Positions 24,059-32,632 of a DNA stretch of 49,146 nucleotides are shown here, piece by piece. Within the stretch, counting starts at the first letter, position 1, and every line of letters starts with the position of its first letter. A program made the translations under genes and the position numbers. This DNA comes from Saliniplasma sp046497075 (GTDB lineage Archaea; Thermoplasmatota; Thermoplasmata; Halarchaeoplasmatales; Halarchaeoplasmataceae), in assembly GCA_046497075.1 (NCBI GenBank), contig JAWOGF010000042.1, forward strand, positions 1 to 49,146. The letters are read 5' to 3'. A model generated the notes under the pieces. It was given only the letters and a program-made list of their open reading frames with translations. It was not told where the DNA came from and ran no database searches.

Positions 24059-24311
24059 CATTCATTTTGGTTCGATCCCTATCAGATATTTCTTATTTAG
24101 CTTAGTCCTTACTATTTACAAACATTTTATGAATTAGGTGTATTAAGGGACATTTAATATATTGAACTCATTGAAAAAACCTGAGAAAAATTGTATTGAC
24201 CCTGATGACGTTCGTTACCTCGCTTGCGCCCTCGTAAAGAATTGTCCTCTTTGGCCTGACAGAAAATTTATTTGATTTTATTCAATATATAACTCAAAAG
24301 GTTCGAAAAAA
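23956..24311. other. Gene-free stretch after tRNA-His with two hairpins and a copy of the tRNA 3' end
   Basis: After the T-run are two perfect or near-perfect hairpins: 23981-24002 (nine pairs, loop AGTC) and 24007-24039 (twelve pairs with one G-T, nine-base loop). The 11-mer CGACCACGGCC, identical to the last bases of the tRNA (23945-23955), recurs at 24048-24058. The rest, up to the histidine-kinase stop at 24312, shows nothing I can name. The 86-codon ORF read through the tRNA here is not credible. Confidence 0.7.
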
Positions 24312-24971
24312 TCAAGCCTTCACAAATTCAATATCGAACCGTGCACCGCCTGACTCAGATTCTTTCACTTCGATACTCCCATCATACATTTCAACGATCT
24401 CTTTCACGTAACTCAAACCTAGACCTGTACCAGCATTATCACCTTTTTTGACTCCAAAATCAAATAAATTTTCTTCGATACCCTCAGGGATCCCCTTCCC
24501 GTCGTCTTCTACAGAAACCACAACCGTTTCCTCATCTTCATTTATCTCGATCTTGATGACACTGCAGTCTGAATGTTTGATTGAATTGTCGATTAGATTA
24601 GAAAAGAGATTTTTAAATAACTCGCTTCCAATAACAGTTCCATCAGTTCCCTCAACTTCTATTTCTATATCCTCTTCACTAGCCAAATGTTGATATTCAC
24701 TAACAACTTCCTCTAAAATCTTATTTATATCAACTTCGTACCCTTCTTGGTCCCAGATAGAACGTATATCTCGCACTTTTGAGATCAACTGAGTGCTTTC
24801 CTTTAAAGACATCAATGCTTTTTTGACAAAAAGGTTCTGCTGTTCAGTTAGATCCATATCATTTAATAGTTGAAGATAACCTAAGGAGACCTGTAATTTG
24901 TTTTTTAGATCATGTCTAAGCATAGAGTGAAGCTCTGCATCTTTCTTACTAAAAGTCTCTTCGTTCATCAC
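24312..24971 (-). CDS. Sensor-less cytoplasmic histidine kinase
   Basis: A 219-residue protein consisting only of a kinase core. The H box is MLRHDLKNKLQVSLGYLQLL with phospho-accepting His20. The N box is NLFSNLIDNSIKH, and the ATP lid follows as VSVEDDGKGIPEGIEENLFDFGVKKGDNAGTGLGLSYV in outline. It has no PAS, GAF or membrane segment, so input must come from a partner protein or from regulation of expression. No response regulator is adjacent. It is transcribed towards the tRNA. Confidence 0.85.
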   Translation of the reverse strand: MMNEETFSKKDAELHSMLRHDLKNKLQVSLGYLQLLNDMDLTEQQNLFVKKALMSLKESTQLISKVRDIRSIWDQEGYEVDINKILEEVVSEYQHLASEEDIEIEVEGTDGTVIGSELFKNLFSNLIDNSIKHSDCSVIKIEINEDEETVVVSVEDDGKGIPEGIEENLFDFGVKKGDNAGTGLGLSYVKEIVEMYDGSIEVKESESGGARFDIEFVKA

Positions 24972-25022
24972 AATTATAGTCGAATAGGTCTTATTTAATG
25001 TTTAGTTTAATTGAATAGTTCA

Positions 25023-25481
25023 TCACGAATTCATGTCTTCTATCCTTTCTTCTAACTTTTCTATGTATATGTCAATATTTTCTACAAGCTCAGTACTCAT
25101 CTCATCACCGAGCTCCATCTCACTCGGTTTTATACCCATTATGATTATTTCATCTGGGGCTTCGTCTAGTTTCCTAGATAATTCGATGATTTGGAACAGG
25201 TTAGAACCGTGAGATCCAGATATTTCTCTGATCGAGTCTACTTCATCGATTTCAAAAAATCTAAACTCACCAATATCTCCATCAAAATTGACCGCATCAA
25301 TTATCAACACTGAATCGAGGTCCTTTAAAATATGTAAAAGATCTATCTCTCCAAGACCGATATCGAAAAAAAGAATATGTGGTGAAAAGGGTTTTTCTTG
25401 GAGTTTTTGAACCAGTTTAGGTCCAATTCCATCATCGCCGCGATATAGATTACCTATACCTATAACTCCGATTGTCTTCAT
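25023..25481 (-). CDS. Hydrogenase maturation protease (HycI/HyaD family)
   Basis: A 152-residue protein beginning IGVIGIGNLYRGDDGIGPKLV, where the Glu/Asp and the later Asp (DIGLGEIDLL, VLIIDAVNF) and His (SGSHGSNLFQIIEL) are the nickel-sensing residues of this protease family. It removes the C-terminal tail of the large subunit after Ni insertion. The gene overlaps the 3' end of the alpha-subunit gene by four bases, matching substrate and protease. Confidence 0.9.
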   Translation of the reverse strand: MKTIGVIGIGNLYRGDDGIGPKLVQKLQEKPFSPHILFFDIGLGEIDLLHILKDLDSVLIIDAVNFDGDIGEFRFFEIDEVDSIREISGSHGSNLFQIIELSRKLDEAPDEIIIMGIKPSEMELGDEMSTELVENIDIYIEKLEERIEDMNS

Positions 25482-26788
25482 CTGAATTCTACGTCAAGAT
25501 AATGGGTTGAACATGAGATACAAGGATCGTATGCCCTTACCAACATCTCGAGTGTCAATTCTATCTCATCTTCTGACTTCTCACCGATCATCTCAGGTAC
25601 CAATTTCTCCATATCTAGTTGTATGTTACCGTGATTCTGATTTGTAGGTATTATGCAGTTCGCTTCGGTACACTCTCCTTTCTCATTGTAGGTGTAATCG
25701 TGGAATAGTATTCCTCTTGGCACTTCGACAGCTGCGATGCCTCTGCCGGCTTTTACTTCTATCTCTGGTTGATAGTACTCTTTCTGCTCTTCTAGACCCC
25801 TATCCAATATTTTATCGATGATATCTATTGAATCTTCTACGCTGTGTACTACTTCTACTAATTGTGCCACCGTGTTCATATATGGATTGTGGTTTACTGG
25901 TTTGAGGTTGAATTTATCAGCGACTTCTTTAGCCATGGGACTTAACTGTTCATAATTATTATTTAATCTAGCAAGTGCTCCGACCATATAAGATTCTCTG
26001 TTATTCTTGGTATACTTGGCCGTGGATTGTGGAACTATGTATTCATTAGTGACGTCCAAATAATCATCTACTGAGCTCGTACCAACATCCGTTGATTCTA
26101 CATCTCCGTCATAAAGAGCATATTCATCATCATGGGTCAAAGATATGAATTCAGTCTCTCTAGTAAAGTCGGGTAGGTTGGGCGAAACCTTTTTCAACAG
26201 TTCAGCAACAGCAGTCAAATCATCAACAGAACCTTTGAGCTTACTTTTCAAATCGATAAGTTCTTTTTCGGTCGGGAGTTTAGAGAACCCTCCGGGAATT
26301 AACCTTTGAGGATGTGTTGTTCTACCTGTAATCAGACTCGACATCTCATTTGCCAACCTGTGTAACCGTATCACAGTTTTTACTTCGTCAGTGTGAGAAG
26401 AGGCCAATGGTATAACTGATGGAGCTCCTAACAGATCCGGTAGAGCAAGATATCCTACATGAAGAACGTGGCTCTGCATGTTCTCCCCGTGAAGCGCGAG
26501 TCTCCGTAGTAGTTTATCCTGTTCTGATACCTTGATGTCCATGGCATCTTCTGTTGCCTTAAGGGATGCAAGAGTGTGGCCTATAGAACATATACCACAT
26601 ATCCTAGATGTGATATGGTGTAATTCTTTCCAGCTTCTATCGACAACTAATGATTCAAAGTATCTCGGAGCTTCAACTACCTGCCATTCACATTTCTCGA
26701 TCTTACCATCTTCAACATCAACAACGATGTTTCCATGGCCCTCTACTCTAGTTAAATATTCGACATCAACGTTTATATCTTCACTCAT
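25478..26788 (-). CDS. hydA: [NiFe] sulfhydrogenase large (alpha) subunit
   Basis: About 436 residues. The L1 motif RICGICSIGH supplies two Cys ligands of the NiFe site, and the L2 motif DPCISCSTH near the C-terminus supplies the other two. The tail YLDVEFR after the His is the peptide removed by the maturation protease encoded next. Group 3b enzymes couple H2 to NAD(P)(H), and some reduce sulfur. I use the start MSEDINV at 26788, whose GATGAGTGA overlaps the upstream stop. The cluster order beta-gamma-delta-alpha is that of Pyrococcus sulfhydrogenase. Confidence 0.92.
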   Translation of the reverse strand: MSEDINVDVEYLTRVEGHGNIVVDVEDGKIEKCEWQVVEAPRYFESLVVDRSWKELHHITSRICGICSIGHTLASLKATEDAMDIKVSEQDKLLRRLALHGENMQSHVLHVGYLALPDLLGAPSVIPLASSHTDEVKTVIRLHRLANEMSSLITGRTTHPQRLIPGGFSKLPTEKELIDLKSKLKGSVDDLTAVAELLKKVSPNLPDFTRETEFISLTHDDEYALYDGDVESTDVGTSSVDDYLDVTNEYIVPQSTAKYTKNNRESYMVGALARLNNNYEQLSPMAKEVADKFNLKPVNHNPYMNTVAQLVEVVHSVEDSIDIIDKILDRGLEEQKEYYQPEIEVKAGRGIAAVEVPRGILFHDYTYNEKGECTEANCIIPTNQNHGNIQLDMEKLVPEMIGEKSEDEIELTLEMLVRAYDPCISCSTHYLDVEFR

Positions 26789-27536
26789 CTTCTCTTGCCT
26801 CCTGCTGCCAACCAAAATAAAGATTGAATTTTTTCATCACTTCATCAACCGTCAAACCATATTCTTCAAGAACCTCTTTATGAGCTTCCTCGTTCGGATT
26901 GTCTATCAATCCACGGCATCCCCAGCATATCGTGCCTTCGTTCACACAGCATGAGTCACACCCTGCTCTTGTTATAGGTCCAACACAGAATTCATCTCTC
27001 TCAAATGCACAAACGTTCTCGTTCAGTTTACATTCTACACAAACTGGATAGTTTGGTATATTCGGTTCTTTTCCTAGTACCAACGATTCTACAACGTGTA
27101 TGAACTCGTCTCTATCGATAGGACATCCATGGACGTGATAATCTACCTTGATAACATCCTCTATGGCCTTTGCTTTGTCCCATGAAGGAAACATATCTCC
27201 TTTGTCACCATATACTCTGCGTTTCACTTCCTCGAAGTCCTGAGAATTCCTTATTGAGTTTATACCCCCTATTGTAGCACAAGAACCGATGGCTACGACT
27301 ATACTGGCATTCTCTCTTATCTCTTCTAGCCTCTCAGCAAGATGATCGTTGGTCACCGAGCCTTCTATGAAAGCTACATCATAATCATCTGAGTGCTCTT
27401 TCATGACCTCTCTAAAACTAACTACATCTACGATCTCCAATAGATCTAGAAGTTTCTCTTCTAGGTTAGCGATCTGGAGTTGATCTCCTTCACATCCGGC
27501 AAAATCGAAGAATGCCGCTTTCGGTTTTTCTGACAT
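26781..27536 (-). CDS. hydD: [NiFe] sulfhydrogenase small (delta) subunit
   Basis: A 251-residue protein of the small-subunit family. FFDFAGCEGDQLQIANLEEKLLDLL holds the first Cys ligand of the proximal cluster, and GSCATIGGIN, HGCPIDRDEF and the C-terminal Cys-rich block (CVECKLNENVCAFERDEFCVGPITRAGCDSCC in outline) hold the others. It passes electrons from the NiFe site to the gamma/beta electron-transfer module. It abuts the gamma gene with no gap and overlaps the alpha start by eight bases. Confidence 0.92.
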   Translation of the reverse strand: MSEKPKAAFFDFAGCEGDQLQIANLEEKLLDLLEIVDVVSFREVMKEHSDDYDVAFIEGSVTNDHLAERLEEIRENASIVVAIGSCATIGGINSIRNSQDFEEVKRRVYGDKGDMFPSWDKAKAIEDVIKVDYHVHGCPIDRDEFIHVVESLVLGKEPNIPNYPVCVECKLNENVCAFERDEFCVGPITRAGCDSCCVNEGTICWGCRGLIDNPNEEAHKEVLEEYGLTVDEVMKKFNLYFGWQQEAREDE

Positions 27537-28370
27537 CTATAACGCCTCCTCTACATCTTTGATATCCCCATAGTTGAATACCGGACCATCCTGACATGTG
27601 TACAATCCATCTATCTGACAGTGACCACATTTACCAACACCACACTTCATACGCCGTTCCAGCGACAAGAATACCTGCTTATCTGGAAGCTTCCTCTTCT
27701 CCAACTCCTGCATGACAAATTTGTACATTATCGGTGGTCCACAAACAGCAGCAATAGTAGTATTTGGGTCAAAATCCACCTTGGGTATCAAAGTCGTGAT
27801 GACACCGATATTGCCTTCCCAACAAACCCCGTCGGGGCATTTATCGACTGTCTGTAAAAGATCCATGTCACTCAATTCATCCCAGCGATCAAGTTCGTCC
27901 TCATAAAGTATCTCACATGGTTCTCGACAGCCATATAATACCATCACTTTCTCGAATTCTTCTCTTCTATCGATAACATAGTTAATGAGTGATCGCAAAG
28001 GTGCTAAACCTAACCCACCGCCTATGAACAGTACATCCTGACCCTTGAACTCGTCAACATCAAAACCGTTACCAAACGGACCACGTATACCTATCTCGTC
28101 ACCGATATCTAAAGAGTGTAAGGCATTCGTCACATTCCCCACAGCTCTAACGCACAATTCAAAAGATTCTCCTTCCTTAGTAGGTGAAGAAGTAATCGAT
28201 ATAGGAGCTTCGCCTACACCAGCGATGGATAATTCTACGAATTGGCCAGGATCGTGATCTAGGGATTGCCCATTTTCAAGAACGATCTCGAAAAGTTTCT
28301 CATTCTCCGTCAATTGTTTTATATTCAATATCTTAGCTTTCTCTGGTAGATATACCGATTCTTCAGTCAT
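27537..28370 (-). CDS. hydG: Sulfhydrogenase gamma subunit (FAD/NAD(P)-binding)
   Basis: A 277-residue protein of the ferredoxin-NADP reductase type. The FAD region is PGQFVELSIAGVGEAPISITSS, the NAD(P) region is FIGGGLGLAPLRSLINYV, and AAVCGPPIMYKFV is a nucleotide-binding motif. The C-terminal CGVGKCGHCQIDGLYTCQDGPVF carries four Cys for a [2Fe-2S] cluster. It is the site where the hydrogenase exchanges electrons with NAD(P)(H). Overlaps the beta gene by four bases. Confidence 0.92.
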   Translation of the reverse strand: MTEESVYLPEKAKILNIKQLTENEKLFEIVLENGQSLDHDPGQFVELSIAGVGEAPISITSSPTKEGESFELCVRAVGNVTNALHSLDIGDEIGIRGPFGNGFDVDEFKGQDVLFIGGGLGLAPLRSLINYVIDRREEFEKVMVLYGCREPCEILYEDELDRWDELSDMDLLQTVDKCPDGVCWEGNIGVITTLIPKVDFDPNTTIAAVCGPPIMYKFVMQELEKRKLPDKQVFLSLERRMKCGVGKCGHCQIDGLYTCQDGPVFNYGDIKDVEEAL

Positions 28371-29392
28371 TCTGATACCTCCTTCAGATCATTGTAAACT
28401 TTAGTTGGATCTGCGATATCGGGAACACATTGTGACCCACAGCGACCGCAGCCAACACATGCTATATCATCAAATCGCTCATAGATATATCGCCCTTTTC
28501 TCATGAATCTGTGGCGATATCTTTGATGCCTCTCTTCTCTAAAATTTTCATCACCTGCAACTATGGCAAATTCTTCGAGTAAGCATCCGTCCCATTGTCT
28601 TATCCTTTCTCCTTCATCTAATGTGATCTCGTTTATATCTTTTACATCGAAGCAGTAACAGGTGGGACATACTAAATTGCACGAACCACAGCTGTAACAC
28701 TTTTCTGAGTTTTCTTCCCAAAACTCGACATTGTCATAGTTCTCTTCTAAAAGTTCTGGTAATTCTTCTGGCGGAAAGTCGAGTTTTTTCTCGAACTTTT
28801 CATCTATCTCTTCCTTCTTCTTTTCCACTGCTTTTTGTTCTTCTTCCGTTGCATCCTGGATATTTGCTCCATCTAAAAGGTCCGAGCCCTTGTCTGATCC
28901 TATCTCTACTGCGTATTTTTCACCTATATCTGTAAGCATAAGGTCGTAATGATCTGAGATGGTTGCGGTACCCATACTGCCTGCAAAACTCCACTCAGAA
29001 ACATCTTCCATATTTACACCGACTAGAACTGATGCTTCCCTCTTCTTAAGGTAGTTATCATCTTCGTAGGTATCTGTAAAGACCTTGTCCATCTGTCGTA
29101 TAGCTTCTAAGTCGTACGGATGTATACCTAAAATTATTCGAGGTGTTACTTCGTTAACTGCTTCATGTCCATCTTTGACTTTATATTTAAGTAAAGTTTC
29201 CTTTTGGGGTGCAAAATATTTCTTCGGCGGTAAAATAGTAACATCGTAATCCAATCTTAGGTCTTCCGCATTGTTGAGGACATCGAAAACATACTTGTCC
29301 CCCTTTTCTTGGACGCCTACTACCTCACGGTGATCTTCCTTTACCAAATTATCCACTAAATCTTTAAAATCTTCTTTGCTGATGACCTTCAT
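28367..29392 (-). CDS. hydB: Sulfhydrogenase beta subunit (2 x [4Fe-4S])
   Basis: A 341-residue protein, the first gene of the operon. CYSCGSCNLVCPTCYCFDV and CVGCGRCGSQCVPDIADP are two ferredoxin-like motifs near residues 234 and 316. The N-terminal part (ILGIHPYDLEAIRQMDKVF) is the usual HydB domain, which is implicated in sulfur/polysulfide reduction. GAGTGAG precedes the ATG. A separate promoter probably lies in 29393-29506. Confidence 0.9.
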   Translation of the reverse strand: MKVISKEDFKDLVDNLVKEDHREVVGVQEKGDKYVFDVLNNAEDLRLDYDVTILPPKKYFAPQKETLLKYKVKDGHEAVNEVTPRIILGIHPYDLEAIRQMDKVFTDTYEDDNYLKKREASVLVGVNMEDVSEWSFAGSMGTATISDHYDLMLTDIGEKYAVEIGSDKGSDLLDGANIQDATEEEQKAVEKKKEEIDEKFEKKLDFPPEELPELLEENYDNVEFWEENSEKCYSCGSCNLVCPTCYCFDVKDINEITLDEGERIRQWDGCLLEEFAIVAGDENFREERHQRYRHRFMRKGRYIYERFDDIACVGCGRCGSQCVPDIADPTKVYNDLKEVSE

Positions 29393-29506
29393 ATTCTCAC
29401 TCTTCTATAGGCTGTGGAAATCAGATAGGAGGTTCGTTTTTAAATCTTTCTATGATTTAATGTATAACAGTGGAATATATGGTAGATATCATCAGTAATA
29501 AAAACC

Positions 29507-30226
29507 TCACTCACCGAACCTTCTTTCCCTATCTTGATAGGATCTTATAGCTCTTAAGAAATCTATCTTCCTGAATCCGGGCCAGTAAACATCTGTAAAA
29601 TACAGTTCTGAATAGGCCAACTGCCAGATTAAAAAGTTAGATATCCTTTCTTCACCACTGGTCCTTAAAATTAGATCTGGATCCGGAAAATCCGCCGTAT
29701 AAAGCCTTTTAGTAAAAGCTCTTTCATCGATATCTTCTACATCGATCTTTCCTTCTTTTACTTCCTTCGCCATCTTCTTTATCGCTTGGATAATCTCTTC
29801 TCTCCCACCGTAGGCGACAGCTATATTGAAAAAATACTTATCGTAATCTTTCGTTTTTTCTTCGGCATACCGTATAGATTCCCTCACCCCGTCAGATAAC
29901 TTATTTAGAGCACCTATCGCTTGGATCCTGATCTGGTTCTCATGGACCCTTTCATCATCGGCTGCTTTTCTGAAATTCTCCTCGAACAGGTCCATAAGAT
30001 GCTCGATTTCATTGCTATCTCTATTTAGGTTTTCCTTAGAAAAAGCGTATACTGTGAGTATCTTTACACCCACTTCAGTACACCAGTTCAGCATCTCCTC
30101 TAGTTTATCCTTGCCCATAACATGACCGTCATCTTCGTTCAAGCCTAATTGACGGGCAAATCTCCTGTTGCCGTCCATTATAACCGCTATATGGGTGGGA
30201 AGCTTACCTTCTTTGATCTCTTTCAA
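29507..30226 (-). CDS. uppS: Cis-prenyltransferase (UppS-type)
   Basis: Called here from the TTG at 30226 (239 residues). IAVIMDGNRRFARQLG contains the catalytic Asp, TVYAFSKENLNRD and IAVAYGGREEI follow, and the C-terminal PDLILRTSGEERISNFLIWQLAYSELYF is the signature region. It condenses isopentenyl diphosphate to make the long cis-polyprenyl used as lipid carrier for glycans (dolichol type). The frame remains open upstream for 20 more codons to ATC at 30286, five bases after GGTGAT, and those residues (IGDISKTISDTAYKAYEKKL) suit archaeal UppS. The true start may be that AUC codon. Confidence 0.9.
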   Translation of the reverse strand: MKEIKEGKLPTHIAVIMDGNRRFARQLGLNEDDGHVMGKDKLEEMLNWCTEVGVKILTVYAFSKENLNRDSNEIEHLMDLFEENFRKAADDERVHENQIRIQAIGALNKLSDGVRESIRYAEEKTKDYDKYFFNIAVAYGGREEIIQAIKKMAKEVKEGKIDVEDIDERAFTKRLYTADFPDPDLILRTSGEERISNFLIWQLAYSELYFTDVYWPGFRKIDFLRAIRSYQDRERRFGE

Positions 30227-30698
30227 CAGTTTTTTTTCATATGCCTTGTAAGCTGTATCCGATATGGTCTTGGATATATCTCCGATGGACTATCACCATA
30301 ATTAATGATTAACGAATAGTATAAAAATATGTTGCCCATCTGATGTATCACCGACCTGTGCTTTTCTGTTAAAAATTATAGGAAAATGTATATCTCTCAT
30401 ATTTCATTCACTACTGTAAAAAATTTCTAGGTTTCTCTTTCTATTATTTTTAGTCATAGGCTGTTACAGAATAGTCAAGTCTTCCATATCAGGTTTTTAA
30501 TACAATATTTTTCATCCCGATATTACCCTAATTAAATACGTATTATTTATCGTAGGATCTACTAGAATTGTACAAAAATTCCATCGATTCACAGAGCCAG
30601 TTCTATGTAACGCACTAACAAACGCACTAACAAAAGGATGAACCACTACCCATCAATAAAATTATATATTTTATGAATAATCGGGTTTTGGTGTCGGT
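30227..30698. other. Intergenic stretch, AT-rich, no gene seen
   Basis: Besides the probable 5' extension of uppS (to 30286), this region holds only AT-rich DNA and a 12-bp tandem pair (ACGCACTAACAA, near 30608-30631). A TATA-like TTATATATTTTATG lies at about 30662-30675, about 25-30 bases before the start at 30699. I see no RNA gene or terminator I can support. Confidence 0.5.
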
Positions 30699-32540
30699 AT
30701 GAATGAGCTTAGACCTAAATTGACTGTTCAAATCATTTTTTGTATGATTTTATTTTCTATGATAGGTGTTGGTACTTCATCTATATCCGAAAGAAATCTG
30801 GATGACATCAACGCAGGGAATTCCTCTGAACTAGAAATCCAAATAACTCGTTGGAAAAATCCTGAAGATACACCTCAAAGGTTCCACGAGATTCCCTCTT
30901 TTCCAGACAGCACGAGGATCTCAGTAGAATCTTTAAGAGAGACTAACGACTCCCGTGGACGTGTAGCGTTGATCATCGAGGAGGGTCTGTACGATAACAT
31001 CGAATCAGAACTGAATCGTCATATAGATAACCTGTTACTCGACGGATTAGATGTAGAATTGATCACTTTTTCAGGTACAGCTGAAGACTTGAGAAACCTG
31101 CTCATAGACATGCATTCCGAACCGGAATCCCTGATAGGTGCCAAATTGATAGGCGATGTTCCATACATCATATACGAGATGGACCAAAGTGATTATACTG
31201 GTTTTCCCGAGTACGAAACTTTTCCATCGGACCTTTTCTATATGGATCTCGAAGGGGTCTGGGAGGATACGAACAACAGCGGTTACTATGATAGTTGGTC
31301 TGGAGACCAATCTTTAGATATATGGGTGTCTAGAATGAAAGCTGACAATTTAGATTCGGCGGGGAATGAAACTGAGATAATGGGTGATTATTTCGATAAA
31401 AATCATGCTTATCGTATCGGGGATTTGAGGCCTGAACAGAAAGCGCTTGCCTATATCGACAATGATTGGGAAGATATGGGACCGGACGATCAGGAAAACC
31501 TAGGGATGATATACAACAATATAACTATGGAGAACGATCCTGATAAGACCACAGCTACCGATTATATCGAAAACAGGATGCCCGTTGACCAAGATATGAT
31601 ATTCACTCGCTCCCATGGCTGGCCTGAAGGACATAGCTATAATGAAGGTGGGCAGTACGATTACGTTTATAATTCTAATTATCGCGATATCCTTCCACCT
31701 GCTCTTTTTTACCATCTCTTTGTCTGCTCAGGAACAGATTTCACCTACGAAGATAATCTAGGTAGTACTATCGCTTTCAATGATGGTGATTCTGGACTAC
31801 TCTCTTGGGGATCTACAAAAACGGGAGGGATGCTTGAGGACCAATATTTCTACGGACCTCTTTCGGAGGGAGAGGATTTCGGCGAAGCTTTCGTAGAGTG
31901 GTTTAATGATGTGAAAGACCTGTCCTACGCTCCTCCTTGGTTCTATGGGATGGTTCTGATCGGAGATGCTAGTCTTAGACCATCCCCTTTCTTTGAACCG
32001 ACTGATGAACTTTTGACTAGCGATATCGAATTGTATGCTGACGGTCAAGCAAATGATTGGAACTTCGTATCTTCCAATCTGATCCCTATAGATACCGAAC
32101 TAGGATCCATATTAGAAGATGAAGAGAATGGGATCACTGGTAGTTACGAGAAAGTTTTGTACTATGAATCTGGAACTGATGAATGGAAATCCTATTTACC
32201 GGAACGTAACGACATCTTTAACGATGATATCCAGTGGGATGAGACAAAGGGACTATGGATAGAGATGACCGAGAACGATACCCTTACTTTATTGGGTACC
32301 GAGCCAGAAAACACGAACATCACTTTAGAACCTGGGTGGAATATGGTCGGATACCCAAGTTCTACCACTTCAGTTGGAGGTGTACCCGAAGAAATCACTA
32401 TAGTGGGTTATTTCGACTCGGAACAGGATAATAATCTAGCGTACGACCACGATCCTGATGGATTCGAGTTCATCCCAGAGAAAGGATACTGGCTTTACAA
32501 TGGAGCTGATGAGACTTTAGAATGGACAGTTGACTATTGA
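30699..32540 (+). CDS. Secreted C25-peptidase-like surface protein
   Basis: A 613-residue protein. A signal peptide (LTVQIIFCMILFSMIGVGTS) starts it. The middle resembles the gingipain (C25) caspase-like fold: GDVPYIIYEM, FPSDLFYMDLEGVWEDTN, WVSRMKADN, then His306 in IFTRSHGWPEGH and Cys343 in YHLFVCSGTDF as a candidate catalytic pair. The C-terminal ~170 residues form a separate domain (LEPGWNMVGYPS...FIPEKGYWLYNGADETLEWTVDY) that also ends the partial protein at the window edge. No membrane anchor is seen. Proteolytic activity is inference; acidic composition fits an extracellular location. Confidence 0.7.
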   Translation: MNELRPKLTVQIIFCMILFSMIGVGTSSISERNLDDINAGNSSELEIQITRWKNPEDTPQRFHEIPSFPDSTRISVESLRETNDSRGRVALIIEEGLYDNIESELNRHIDNLLLDGLDVELITFSGTAEDLRNLLIDMHSEPESLIGAKLIGDVPYIIYEMDQSDYTGFPEYETFPSDLFYMDLEGVWEDTNNSGYYDSWSGDQSLDIWVSRMKADNLDSAGNETEIMGDYFDKNHAYRIGDLRPEQKALAYIDNDWEDMGPDDQENLGMIYNNITMENDPDKTTATDYIENRMPVDQDMIFTRSHGWPEGHSYNEGGQYDYVYNSNYRDILPPALFYHLFVCSGTDFTYEDNLGSTIAFNDGDSGLLSWGSTKTGGMLEDQYFYGPLSEGEDFGEAFVEWFNDVKDLSYAPPWFYGMVLIGDASLRPSPFFEPTDELLTSDIELYADGQANDWNFVSSNLIPIDTELGSILEDEENGITGSYEKVLYYESGTDEWKSYLPERNDIFNDDIQWDETKGLWIEMTENDTLTLLGTEPENTNITLEPGWNMVGYPSSTTSVGGVPEEITIVGYFDSEQDNNLAYDHDPDGFEFIPEKGYWLYNGADETLEWTVDY

Positions 32541-32632
32541 TAAAAAGTTTTGAAAAAGGACAAAGTTTTCAAAACGTTTCAAAATCACAATAATTATATA
32601 CACAGTCTTTAATCCCAAACCAGGTGGTGTAT

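Noticed and set aside
23877..24137. 86-codon ORF across the tRNA-His
   Set aside because: It overlaps the tRNA and the hairpins; the tRNA explains the sequence better.
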